Shown here: positions 32,601-43,128 of the stretch, in pieces
How the letters are laid out: the number at the start of each line of letters is the position of its first letter
How positions within the stretch are numbered: the stretch's first letter is position 1
Assembly: GCF_015706575.1 (NCBI RefSeq)
Contig: NW_024037060.1
Span: forward strand, 1,571,983 to 1,635,982
Source: Patiria miniata
Taxonomy: Eukaryota; Echinodermata; Asteroidea; Valvatida; Asterinidae
Direction of reading: 5' to 3'
Length of the DNA: 64,000 bases
The notes under the pieces: model-generated
The model's database searches: none
What the model was told of the DNA's origin: nothing
The model's input: only the letters and a program-made list of their open reading frames with translations
Position numbers and translations under genes: made by a program

Positions 32601-34139
32601 TTACCAAATTTCACTAAAGAAAAAAGTAAGGTTAATTCCTTACATCGGATTCTTTTCAAAAACATCTGATTTTGCCCAATTTTGCTAATATATGCAAGGT
32701 TCACGCCTTACAATTTGAGATTTTCATGAAAATCTGATATTGCCCAATTTTGCTTAAAATGCAAGGTTAACCCCTTTCAATCTGCAATTTTCCAGAAACA
32801 TCTGATTTTGCCGTAATTTGGCAAAGGTTAACCTCTTACAATTTTTGATTTTTCATACAAATCTGATTATTCCCAATTTTGCTAAAAATGCAAGGTGAAC
32901 CCTTTACAATCTCAAATTTTTCATGAACACTGACCTGGTTTTGCCGTATTTTGCTAAAAAATGCAAGGTTAACCCCTTACAATTTGAAATTTTTCATGCA
33001 CAAAAAATTTGCCAAATTTTACTAAAAAAGCAAGGTTAAACCCCTTCCATCTGAAATTTTTCAGAAACATTTGATTTTGCCCATTTTTGCTAAAAATGCA
33101 AGGTTCACTCCTTACAATTTGAGATTTTTCATAAAAATCTGATATTGCCCAGTTTTGCTAAAAATGCAAGGGTAACCCCTTTCTGCAATTTTCCAGAAAC
33201 ATCTGATTTTGCCCTAATTGGGCAAAGGTTAACCTCTAACAATTTTTGATTTTTCATACAAATCTGATTTTTCCCAATTTTGCTAAAAATGCAAGGTTAA
33301 CCCCTTACAATCTAACAATTTTCATGAACACCTGATTTTGCCCTATTTTGCTAAAAAATGCAAGGTTCACCCCTTACAATTGGAGATTTTTCATAAACAT
33401 TTAAATTGGCCCAATTTTACTACAAAAAGCAAGGTTAACCCCTTACAATTTGAATTTTTCATTCACATCTTTTTTTGCCAAATATCACTAAAAAAGCAAG
33501 GTTAACCCCTCACAATCTGAAATTGTCCAGAAAGATCTGATTTTGCCCAATTTCGCTAAAAATACAAGGTTCACCCCTTACAATTTGAGATTTTTCATAT
33601 AAATCTGATATTGCCCAGTTATGCTAAAAATGCCAAGTTAACCCCTTACAATCTGCAATTTTCAAGAAACATCTCATTTTTCCCAATTTCGCTTAAAAAA
33701 GCAAGATTAACCCCTTTCAATCTGCAATTTTCCAGAAACATCTGATTTTGCCCTAATTTGGCAAGGTTAACCTCTTACAATTTTTGATTTTTCATACAAA
33801 TCTGATTTTGCCCAATTTTGCTAAAAATGCAAAGTTAACCCCTTACAATCTGAAATTTTCCATAAACACCTGATTTTGCCCTATTTTGCTAAAAAATGCA
33901 AGGTTAACCACTGACAATTTTAAATTTTTTATAAACATTTAAATTTTCCAAATTTTACTAAAAAAGAAAGGTTAACCCCTTACAATTTGAAATTTTTCAT
34001 ACACATCTTATTTTGCCAAATTTTACTACAAAAGCAAGGTTAACCCCTTACAATCTGAAATTTTCCAGAAAGATCTGATTTTGCCCAATTTCGCAAAAAA
34101 ATGCAAGGTTCACCCCTTACTATTTGAAAAGTTTCATCA
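29641..34139. repeat. Central array of roughly 60-70-bp repeats with orientation switch
   Basis: Around 65-70 diverged copies of the GGGGTTAACCTTGC unit. They run in plus orientation to about 31506 and in minus orientation from there to 34139. Short reversed units at about 31232-31275 and 31660-31725 are placed almost symmetrically around the switch. No coding sequence. Confidence 0.88.
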
Positions 34140-35469
34140 ACAGAATATTTCACATATAGGGGCCTAAATTATATATTTTTAAATTTAATAGAGACGCATT
34201 GATCGTGCTATCATATACCATTCTAATACCATTGCGAATTAATGTATTGTTTGGAATGCTCACAATTAAAGACACGTTATTTGAAAGATGTATAAATAAT
34301 ATTTATATTACAATGTACATCTTTATTCTTTCCCGGTATAATTTATGGCGTTTCTTATGTCAATTGGCAATCGCGTCATTATATAATGATAGTCAAATTG
34401 ATCAAACGAAACTCCGTTTTGATTATAGTCAATTATGAAATATTCATTGATTTATGGCATACACCTTTGTTTCAATTTTGATACTACCCGTAGACCTGCC
34501 GAGCACTGAGCTGTAAATATCAAACTAAACCAAAGTATAAAAGATAGAGGGTAAAAAAAATCAAAAAGTTATGTGCTAGTCAAGCTTTCAGGGATCGGTC
34601 TGAGCCATAACAATGCCCCAGCCGATCCCTTAGTTCTCTTCCGGGGTCTCGGCGTCCCCGACCAATACACACTTCCTTCCCTATCCATCCATATAACCCC
34701 GGAGGGCCAGGCACCATGTAAAAGCAAAGAGCTAAGGGAGGAACAGGGCGGCCCCTAAGCCCTGATCCTCCGAGTGGACCACATGCCCTGAACCTGTACG
34801 AAGGCGCCCACCTGGAACTCGCGGATAGTACCAGCAGCAGTGCTTACCGATTAAGCTAAGGTACTGTTGGTACTTTTCGACGGGAAATTAAATCTCTTAT
34901 AGTGAATAATTGAACTCATACGTTAAAAACCAAAAAGACACCAGCGGGATTCGAACCCGGGACCCCGCTAACCGTGAACGACGAATCGTAACCACTCGGC
35001 CATTTCGTTACCTAAGAATTTTCCTTAAACTTAGAAAAGTTGTCTTTATAGGTGAGCAAACGCGCCAGGAAGATTACTGGGTCCATTTGCTTTACCTTAA
35101 TGGGTAAAAACAAGTCGATATAATGAGCCCAGTGTGTTTGGTTTGTTAGGAAGCTGCATAACACAGCCTAATGTGCAAAACAGTCGTGTGCTAGGCGGAT
35201 CATTACGCAACAATGAACACCGCAATTGTGTATTTTCAAAAGGCAGACGCGTAGATTTCTACTCTTTGTATCTGGGCACATATAGATTCCCACCTCCCTC
35301 TTCAGCTATTTCGACTTTCTTAAAAAGAAAAATAGAGACTGTCAGCGAATCTCCCGGAGTTGAAATAAGGATCGTCCCCTCGATAGACCTCAGACTCAGT
35401 AAAGTTCAACATTGGGCTCTTTTTCAACAGCTGTTTTTGCGGAAACTTTGCATCTGGATTTTTTAGAAG
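34140..35469. repeat. Unique inner block, right arm
   Basis: Reverse complement of 28236-29640 apart from point differences and small indels, for example the shared segment beginning AGGCCCCTATGTG on the other strand. Contains the mirrored tRNA-like stretches. Confidence 0.8.
34937..35006 (-). repeat. tRNA-like sequence in the right arm (mirror of 28659-28724)
   Basis: Same A and B boxes in opposite orientation, so the two copies point toward each other across the array. Confidence 0.65.
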
Positions 35470-36429
35470 CATCTGATTTTGTCCAATTTTAGTAAAATAT
35501 GTTCCAAATTTTGCTAAAAAAGCAAGGTTAACCCCTTTCCATTTTAGATTTTTCATACAAATCTGATTTTGCCAAATTTTACTAAATATACAAGGTACAC
35601 CTCTTACAATTTAAAATGTTTCATACACATTTCTTTTTGCCCAATTTTGCTAGAAATACAGGGTTAAGCCCTAACAATCTGCAATTTTCCAGAATCATCT
35701 GATTGTGTCCTATTTTGCAAATAAAAAATGCAAGGTTAACCCCTTACAATTTAAATTTTTTTCATGAACATCTAATTTTCCCCAATCTTATTCAAAAAGC
35801 AAGGTTAACCCCTTACAATCTGCAATTTTCCAGAAACATTTGATTTTTTTCCCATTTTCGCTTTAAAAAAAGGCGAGGTTAACCCCTTTCAATTTGAAAT
35901 TTTTCGTAACATCTAACTTTGCAAAATTTCACTAAAAAAGCAAGGTTAATAGGCCTTCTGTTTTTTTTTACCTGTTTTTTTTTTCTTCAAATGTCGGCTG
36001 ATGACTGCAAATGGTGCCCGACTAAACTTAGTGCAAATATTATAGCAGGATTCCAGTAAAACCAGTGAGTTTGGCGGTTTTGAGACATCATCGTTCATTG
36101 AAAAAAAAACTTTTTCATTTTGCCGACGCGCATGTCTACGGCGACGCGCGCGCATACCAGAAACCGGAGACTTTTTTGGGGGGCCTTAATCCCTTACATC
36201 TGAAATTTTTCGGAAACATCTGATTTTGCCCAATTTCGCTAAAATATGCAATGTTCACCCCTTACAATTTGAAATGTTTCATAAACATCTAACCCCATAC
36301 AATCTGCAATTTTCCAGAAACATCTGATTTTTCCCGATTTTGCTAAAAAAAAAATGCAAGGTTAACCCCTTATAAGCTTACAATTTGATTTTTTTTCATA
36401 AACATCTAATTTTGCCCAATTTTACATCA
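35470..36429. repeat. First array, right arm, interrupted by a MITE
   Basis: Mirror of the 27606-28235 array, with more units plus a 236-bp inserted element absent from the left arm. Confidence 0.8.
35950..36185. mobile_element. MITE inserted in the right arm only
   Basis: Begins TAGGCC and ends GGGGCC, bordered by TTAA (35946-35949 and 36186-36189); removing it restores a normal repeat unit. Its interior (GGCTGATGACTGCAAATGGT, GCCGACGCGCATG, CCAGAAACCGGAGAC) matches 38286-38666. Its left end appears shortened. Confidence 0.8.
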
Positions 36430-36744
36430 GCTTATGCTAACAAATTATCAGGTAACTGGATCATTAAACGGGACAGGTGCACATCGGCCTTGGAGCTCAG
36501 ACCATGTGTCATGCATTCCTCAATGCATAGATGATGCACATAACACTATGGGTAGTACAGGCACAGCTGGGGGTACTGCCAAAACAATGATGAACGCATT
36601 GCGTATGCTTAAAGAATTACCCACAATTCCGGTTTTTACCGTTTAGGTCTGGCTCTAATCACTTTACGCGATCCCCTGACGTCTCATACACTGACTTTAG
36701 GCAAAATAGTCAGACTTTCGCGGTCTAGTAACCAGACTTGACTC
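36430..36744. repeat. Unique outer block, right arm
   Basis: Mirror of 27286-27605. The plus-strand frame 36434-36646 keeps the same protein sequence as the left arm with a handful of substitutions. Confidence 0.7.
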
Positions 36745-37231
36745 TTAAAGAAACATCGAATGAAAAGGGAAATATCAAATGCATATTGCAAAAGATCGAA
36801 TGCAAACATACCGATGAAACATCGAATACAAATAGCTCGAAATGTCAAACATATGTGTGAAACATTGCTCACATATTTGAGAATATTGCAAATATATTGT
36901 AAAACAACACACACAATTGTATCGAAAAACATCGCACATTTAATGCAAAAAATCGAACATAATATTGAAAACATCGCACATATATATCGTCAAAAACATC
37001 GCACATATAAATTGAAAATCGCATATAAATGTAAAACATCGCACACATATATTGAACATCGCACATATATTGTAAAACATCGCACAAATATATTAAACAT
37101 CGCGCAAATAAAGAAAAACATCGCACACTTATATTGAACATCGCCGTAAATGTAAAAGATAACAAACACATATTGAACATCCAACATATATATTGCAAAA
37201 TATTGAATATTGCAACGTTTGACACGCCATA
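36745..37231. repeat. Outer tandem-repeat domain, right arm
   Basis: Mirror of 26781-27285, units containing AACATCGCACATATA. It ends at the terminal CACGCCATA beside the GGACAG duplication. Confidence 0.85.
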
Positions 37232-37237
37232 GGACAG

Positions 37238-38074
37238 TGGATTATCCCAAGTGGACCCCAAAATAAACTTTATTTGTAATATTTATTCAGCATTTTGCGA
37301 CTTTAGAGGCATTAGCTGCAGCCCGACTTCGTTCCTTTTTAATTTTCCGACTGACGAAAAAGAAATAAATTTGAAAGGAAAACTCAGTCCGAAACGGACC
37401 TACGTTTTGTTAATGGCCACGGTCGTGGCTACGGACGTCACTTGAGGAACTAATTATTAATGGTCCGCGCTAGAGCGTTCAACTAGCCTGGCCGTCGCGA
37501 CTAACCCGTCTGCCGTTACCCTAGTCGATACGGGTGAGCACCCATAATTTTTAATCGAACGCACCCACTCTGTACTCTATAACTTAGGATCAGATTCAAC
37601 ACACAATATGAGAGCTTTAAGCTTTTGGCCTTTGCACTACAAAAGAGTGACGTAAATAATAAGATTTTGCCCCACAGTAAATCCTCAGTGGAAGGAGTAC
37701 TAGGAAAACATTGAACTGAAATCGTGAAAATTGAACGAGATCATTTCTCAAAGCATGTCCAACGCGTGATCAAATTTTGTGATTAGAAACTAAAACAGGT
37801 TTAACTGCTTTAACTTTCACTTCTTTCACAAGGACATCCTTCTACAAAATACTAATTGACACTTCTAATCGATGTGTTTCAATCTGATCAAGGTCAACAG
37901 ATTAATAAATAAAACAAAATTCTTGACTCTAAAAGAAGTCTTTGCTAAGGACGAAATATATCAGGCCACACTAATTGATTCATTTGTATATTTTCAGGTC
38001 AATCCAGTCAATTAGCAGTTTGCAGCAGTTTTTATTCACTTTCAAAATTCTTGACTGTTCAATTTCGTTCACAG
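37238..38074. other. Flank between the foldback element and the relic exon 4
   Basis: AT-rich non-coding sequence, presumably the rest of the intron into which the foldback element inserted. No feature recognised. Confidence 0.5.
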
Positions 38075-38247
38075 GATGGATTCACGATGTGAGTGGAGAT
38101 TATGTGGTCGTTTTCTTGGCAATTGGTGTGCTGTGTTTCACCATGGCTGCAATTATAGCGTCGACTCAACTTCTGATATGCTACTGTGGAAGTAGTGACG
38201 GATCAAAAAAAACAAATGTTGATGAAAAAAGACACCTTCAAAACTGA
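38075..38247 (+). pseudogene. SLC16-like relic copy, terminal exon
   Basis: The acceptor TTCACAG|GATGG is intact and the exon is open to TGA: WIHDVSGDYVVVFLAIGVLC, the last helix, then a tail ending KRHLQN that differs from the intact gene. It lies 11.8 kb from the exon 3 remnant because of the foldback insertion. If still spliced to something it would be functional; with the upstream damage I treat it as part of a pseudogene. Confidence 0.75.
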
Positions 38248-38285
38248 ATAGAGTGGAATGCCGTATAATCATTCAGAGAAATATA

Positions 38286-38666
38286 AGGCCAAAAAAAAAA
38301 AGTCTCCGGTTTCTGGTATGGAGCTTGCCCCAAAAGTGGTGCGGCGACGCGGTTTTTTTTTTTTTTTTACCTGTTTTTTTTTTTTTTTTGGCTTCAAATG
38401 TCGGCTGATGACTGCAAATGGTGCCCGACTAAACTTAGTGCAAATATATGGGAGTCCAGAGAGGCCACATAAATCTTATTCTCGATCATAACCCCATCTA
38501 AAAACACGTTAAAATTGTGCAGCAGCAGAATTCCAGTCAAACCAGAGAGTTTGGCGGTTTTGAAACATCATCTAGTATTGAAAAAAAAAAAATTTCATTT
38601 TGCCGACGCGCATGGCTACGGCGACGCGCGCGCATACCAGAAACCGGAGACTTTTTTTTTTGGCCT
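38286..38666. mobile_element. MITE with GGCC(A)n-GTCTCCGGTTTCTGG inverted ends
   Basis: The left end AGGCCAAAAAAAAAAAGTCT and the following CCGGTTTCTGG are inverted at 38631-38666. The interior matches the MITE inside the right arm of the foldback element. The flanks are TA-rich and the target duplication is uncertain. Confidence 0.75.
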
Positions 38667-40975
38667 AATGCCGTTATTTAAAGTTATCTACCCGTTCTCT
38701 TCAAAATGCATGTAGTTATTTTTTTAAAGTCATGTCAAAACGACCTGAAATTGGGACGATTGTACAAACGTTTCAGTACATATTAATCACAATTATAATT
38801 GTGTTTATTACAATGTACTAATAAGTCAGTACATTAAAACATGTACATTAAACTACTCGTTTTACAAATCAAGTATTCATTATGGGCGTACGAGGGGGAG
38901 GAAAAGTACCCCAAAAAATGAGAACGAAAATGAAAAGAAAAAAGAAGACGAGGGCGAATCGTATTACTGCTAATTTAATGTACGGATGTCGTTTGATGTC
39001 TAGCAACCCTCTCAATGTTTCCACGGCCGGTGATTTCTAACTTCAAAATGGCTTCTGGTGAGTGTTTTGCCCCTCTACAAAAAAAAATCCTGGCGGCAGC
39101 CATGCAAGTATATTGCAAAAGTCGTTAGGTCAGATCTCCACAGATTTCTCATCAAACTTCTTCTCTTCTTCTCTTCTTCCAGTTGAGCGCTAACTTCACA
39201 ATTGAAGACTACAGCACTTTAGTCTTCCTATTTTGGGGTTTCGAGCAGCGCTCTATGAGATCAGTCTCGAGAATTTTTACCCATTAATTAGCAAATTTGT
39301 GTAGACTTATACTGTAGTACTTTTACTGTGTAATCAGTAGCTTCTAATTAGATTTTTATTTTGCGATCGTCAAGCGTTAACCAAATAAATGCCATCTATT
39401 CGATAATAAATCTCAAAATCCTGTGTTATAACGATGTTTAACATCTTACCGTTTGTGTCAATGTCACATTAATTTAATTAGTTATATCCCAGAAATGAAT
39501 ACATTCAAAAGGTAATTGTACAGTTATACGTGTATAAATCATGTTTAAAATAATTGTAATTCCATTAAAATATTCACAGTACAATACTACGTACATTATG
39601 TAACAGTTGTCTTGTAAATAATCGAAGGAACTCGTTTTGACATTTTTTTGTGTGCATTTTATCTGCATCCTTTTTCTATCATCTCAGTAAATGCATAATA
39701 AATGTACAAAAGTCTTTTTTTCATGTGATTACGAGTAATATGAGGTCATTTTCACTAGCAAGCCTGAACAAACGTCACTCGAGTACCATGAGTGTGAGCA
39801 CTACGTACGGCATTCCTTCAAATGCCTTCAAGTGAAATGATACGACAAAACTTGTTCGATATACCAAACTTGCCGGTGGAAAACTCATGAATTACTTAAT
39901 TGTTAACCAAAATAATTTCGTCACCACCGTACCTCGGAATGAATCCATTTTGTGAATGGGCCCATGAAGTGAAAATTTCTTAAACTTAAAGGAACATGTT
40001 TTGTGCTACTATAGTAGTATACTATAGTGTCAAACCTCCCCACCCCCACCCCCCCCCCCCCCCAAAAAAAAATCAAAAGAAGGTACGGAGAGGTGCCAAT
40101 TAAGGAACGAGTTGTCGGCCTGGCCCAAGTAACAATTCAACTCATTTTTTTTCTTTTTTTTTAATTACCAATTTTTATAATTTCGGAAACTTAAAACAGA
40201 TTTACGGTAATTAATTAGTGTACAAGTAAAAACATTTCCACCATTTTATTCATGTGCCACAGGTACACGTCGTGCTGTCCATCCAGCATACTTGTTTGAT
40301 TTTTATTACCACAATTGTTTGTTTATAAACAAAACAACCGAATTGCCAACCCGTCCCACAAAGATAATGCCAGATTTTAACACTGCCGATGGAGGGCGCT
40401 ATGTCACTCTCCCTTAAAAAAAAACGTGGTCTGGGTCCACTCCTTATGAGCATGTTTAAATATATTGACACCGTGAGATCGCCAGACTACTAGCACATAG
40501 TTCATCGGTTACGTGTGTTGGCATGGAACTTGGACGGGAAACTGGGGTTGATTCGACGCTTCGAGGACTACTTTCAACTACTTCTTTTGGTAAGACATAG
40601 CTCATGACTTATAGAAATACTGCAGGAGAATTGTAAAATGCAAAACATTGCATTAACAGGTTTTGTTAGGTCGTTAAGATACCGTGACGTTGCCTCGTAA
40701 TCCGTATAGGCCTATGATTATATCCGTAAATAAGTTCACGCGCAGGACTTGGCGGACTTGGCGAATGACGTGTAACGCGTGCGCGTGTGAGACTTAATGG
40801 CTTGTGGAGTTTAGGACACTTCAGTCATTTGGGAAATAATCTTGCACCCTGACGTCACTTTTTTTTCTCATCTTAATTTGCATTATCTAAATGAAGGTCA
40901 GTCATAGCAAAAATGTTGAAAAGACATGAATTGGGGAAGTGAGAAACATTTCCAATTTTACCATACTCCGACCAT
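38667..40975. other. Intergenic, no confirmed gene
   Basis: AT-rich, with a C homopolymer near 40038-40062. Two short ATG stretches end in good donors (ATGGCTTCTG|GTGAGT near 39048; ATGGAACTTGG... ending TTTTG|GTAAGA near 40588). They could be first exons, but no downstream exon was found. Confidence 0.35.
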
Positions 40976-40984
40976 GGTTACGTT

Positions 40985-41826
40985 TAGCCCGACTGCGTCT
41001 GGCCGTACAGTACTATCGCAAGCTCTGTAGTACGGCCAGACGCCCGATGCTTCCACAGAGACTGAATTTTGTTGGCCGCCGATGTAGCGATTTTGCTACA
41101 TCTTTCGATCGCGATTATCTTTTCATCCAGGACACAAATTTCCAAAGTTAAGGTTCGTAGTCGTAGAGCAACTCATACCTTTTCGAAAAAACGTTGTTTG
41201 GTCTCAATATTTTCATCCATCTGGCCACAAGACGAATTTCAGTCATCAGATTCCACAAATATCGTCCCCCATGCGATCCCCCATGCGATTTCAAAATGGC
41301 GGCCGTGCTGTAATGTATGCAATATGCAGGCACGCCCGCACAAACTCATGAATATGCATAAACAGTCTGTGACGTATGACCTCGTGTTTTTGGACGTACG
41401 GCCCCGCCGCACGCACGTCCAAAAACACGAGGTCATACGTCACAGACTGTTTATGCATATTCATGAGTTTGCGCGGGCGTGCCTGCATATTGCAACATTA
41501 CAGCACGGCCGCCATTTTGAAATCGCATGGGGGATCGCATGGGGGACGATATTTGTGGAATCTGATGACTGAAATTCGTCTTGTGGCCAGATGGATGAAA
41601 ATATTGAGACCAAACAACGTTTTTTCGAAAAGGTATGAGTTGCTCTACCACTACGAACCTTAACTTTGGAAATGTGTGTCCTGGATGAAAAGATAATCGC
41701 GATCGAAAGATGTAGCAAAATCGCTACATCGGCGGCCAACAAAATTCAGTCTCTGTGGAAGCATCGGGCGTCTGGCCGTACTACAGAGCTTGCGATAGTA
41801 CTGTACGGCCAGACGCAGTCGGGCTA
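40985..41826. mobile_element. 842-bp near-perfect palindrome with 9-bp target duplication (Mutator-like)
   Basis: The halves are inverted copies meeting near 41406 with almost no spacer. It starts TAGCCCGACTGCG, ends CGCAGTCGGGCTA, and GGTTACGTT lies directly outside both ends (40976-40984 and 41827-41835). A 9-bp duplication with long terminal inverted repeats is typical of Mutator-like elements. Each end also contains its own nested hairpin (GCGTCTGGCCGTAC ... GTACGGCCAGACGC). The mirrored open frames are products of the palindrome, not genes. Confidence 0.8.
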
Positions 41827-42328
41827 GGTTACGTTAGGCCTAGTACGGAGTCTGGCAAATTAATTTTTGTAACGAAAAAAGTGTCATATTTTGTACCAAT
41901 GAAAAGAGAATTACTCTAAAAATATCCAATGGTGTTTGAAGCTTCATACATGTAGTTGTTTGCATTTTGGAGATACAGCAATTTAAATTGCCGAATTTGG
42001 AGTTTCAATTCTGTAATATTTAAATTATAATTTTAGCATCTTTTATTAATCTTATTTTCCAGATCTATCAAAACATTTGTTATCAAAGGAATTCCCATTA
42101 AATAAGTTGATTTTTGAATCAGGTTTTTAGTTTTTTACCACTCATAACAAAAAGTTACGATATTTTTCCATGGACCTTCGCACTGTCCATGCGCGCGCCG
42201 AGCAAACACCGCGATGCGACCAGTACTGCAGTAGGTACGGGCAAAGTACTTTCCTATCCTGCTCCACACAACGCAGCACATAGAATATGTGTCCACACAT
42301 TATCATTGTTATAAATACCGCGTGCCAG

Positions 42329-42847
42329 ACTAGTCCGAGTAACTTGGACCCAACTTACATGTATCGCCTTTTTTAACATTTGGACATGGTCTGGCGATAG
42401 TGGGGTCCAAGCTAATACCGCGACCTGGACAACATCATCCTGTCACTGTCCCAAAAACCAACATTTTCCAACAAAAAACATCAGATTTCACCTTCAAAAC
42501 GGCCTCCAAATTACTAGATATGCCACCTGAGGTACAAGTAGACATCGATAATTAAGATGGTTGTATTGAAGTTTACTTACGATCCGGAAAAAAAGTGAAA
42601 TTTTCCGTTCATATCGGAGAGCTCCCCTCGCGATCTTGAACACGTTAAATTTCCGATCGTGTTTAATGTTTGAACGACGCGATTTCTTCTACATGCCCAG
42701 CGTACATTCGATGGTCCCCGTATCCCGAGTGCGATTCCGTTACCGAGCGCGCGCGATGCATCGATTATAGCTTGGACCCCACTATCGCCAGACCATGTCC
42801 AAATGTTAAAAAAGGCGATAAGTTGGGTCCAAGTTACTCGGACTAGT
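42329..42847. mobile_element. MITE with about 80-bp inverted ends
   Basis: The arms 42329-42414 and 42768-42847 are inverted copies beginning ACTAGTCCGAGTAACTTGG; the left has a few extra bases. GCCAG flanks both sides (42324-42328 and 42848-42852) and may be a 5-bp duplication. The roughly 350-bp interior has no gene. Confidence 0.7.
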
Positions 42848-43128
42848 GCCAGACAAAGTCTGGCAATGGCCCATCCCGCTCCACACAACACAGCAACACG
42901 AAACATGCGTGCACGCTCACGTGGTAATGTTTGGCACAATCTGTCGATATGGAAAGCGCGAGTTGAGAATTTGTTTTTTCCATCAAAATGAAAGCAAAGT
43001 TCTGAATTAATGTTTTTGATAAGGCCAAAAAAAATTTCTGCTTCCGGTTTCCCTACCTACCCTATTGCCATTCTGACAGCCAATACCCAAGTTTTTTATG
43101 GGAAAAATAAGAAAAAAACCACCCAAAA

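Larger units (their letters stand above)
26781..37231. mobile_element. 10.45-kb giant foldback (palindromic) transposon
   Basis: The two halves are inverted copies. It starts TATGGCGTGTCAAACG and ends with the inverted CGTTTGACACGCCATA, and is bordered on both sides by GGACAG (26775-26780 and 37232-37237), a probable 6-bp target duplication. Each arm has the same layers from outside in: a 20-26-bp tandem-repeat domain of about 0.5 kb, a unique block of about 0.3 kb, a first array of roughly 60-70-bp repeats, a unique block of about 1.3 kb with tRNA-like parts, and a second long array. Array orientation switches near 31506. The arms are about 4.7 and 5.7 kb. No transposase was found, so it should be non-autonomous. 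The layered organisation resembles sea urchin TU and Drosophila FB elements; that link is inference. Confidence 0.85.

Noticed and set aside
27606..36429. CRISPR-like array (regular repeats of about 60-70 bp)
   Set aside because: The repeats are adjacent and diverged with no unique spacers, the genome is eukaryotic, and the array reverses direction in the middle of a palindrome.
26781..37231. LTR retrotransposon or full Polinton
   Set aside because: The repeats are inverted, not direct; no polymerase, integrase or capsid frames are present; and the ends are TA...TA rather than TG...CA or AG...CT.
41069..41742. Several mirrored frames of 60-167 codons within the 842-bp palindrome
   Set aside because: A palindrome gives the same frames on both strands; none resembles a known protein and they simply follow the structure.
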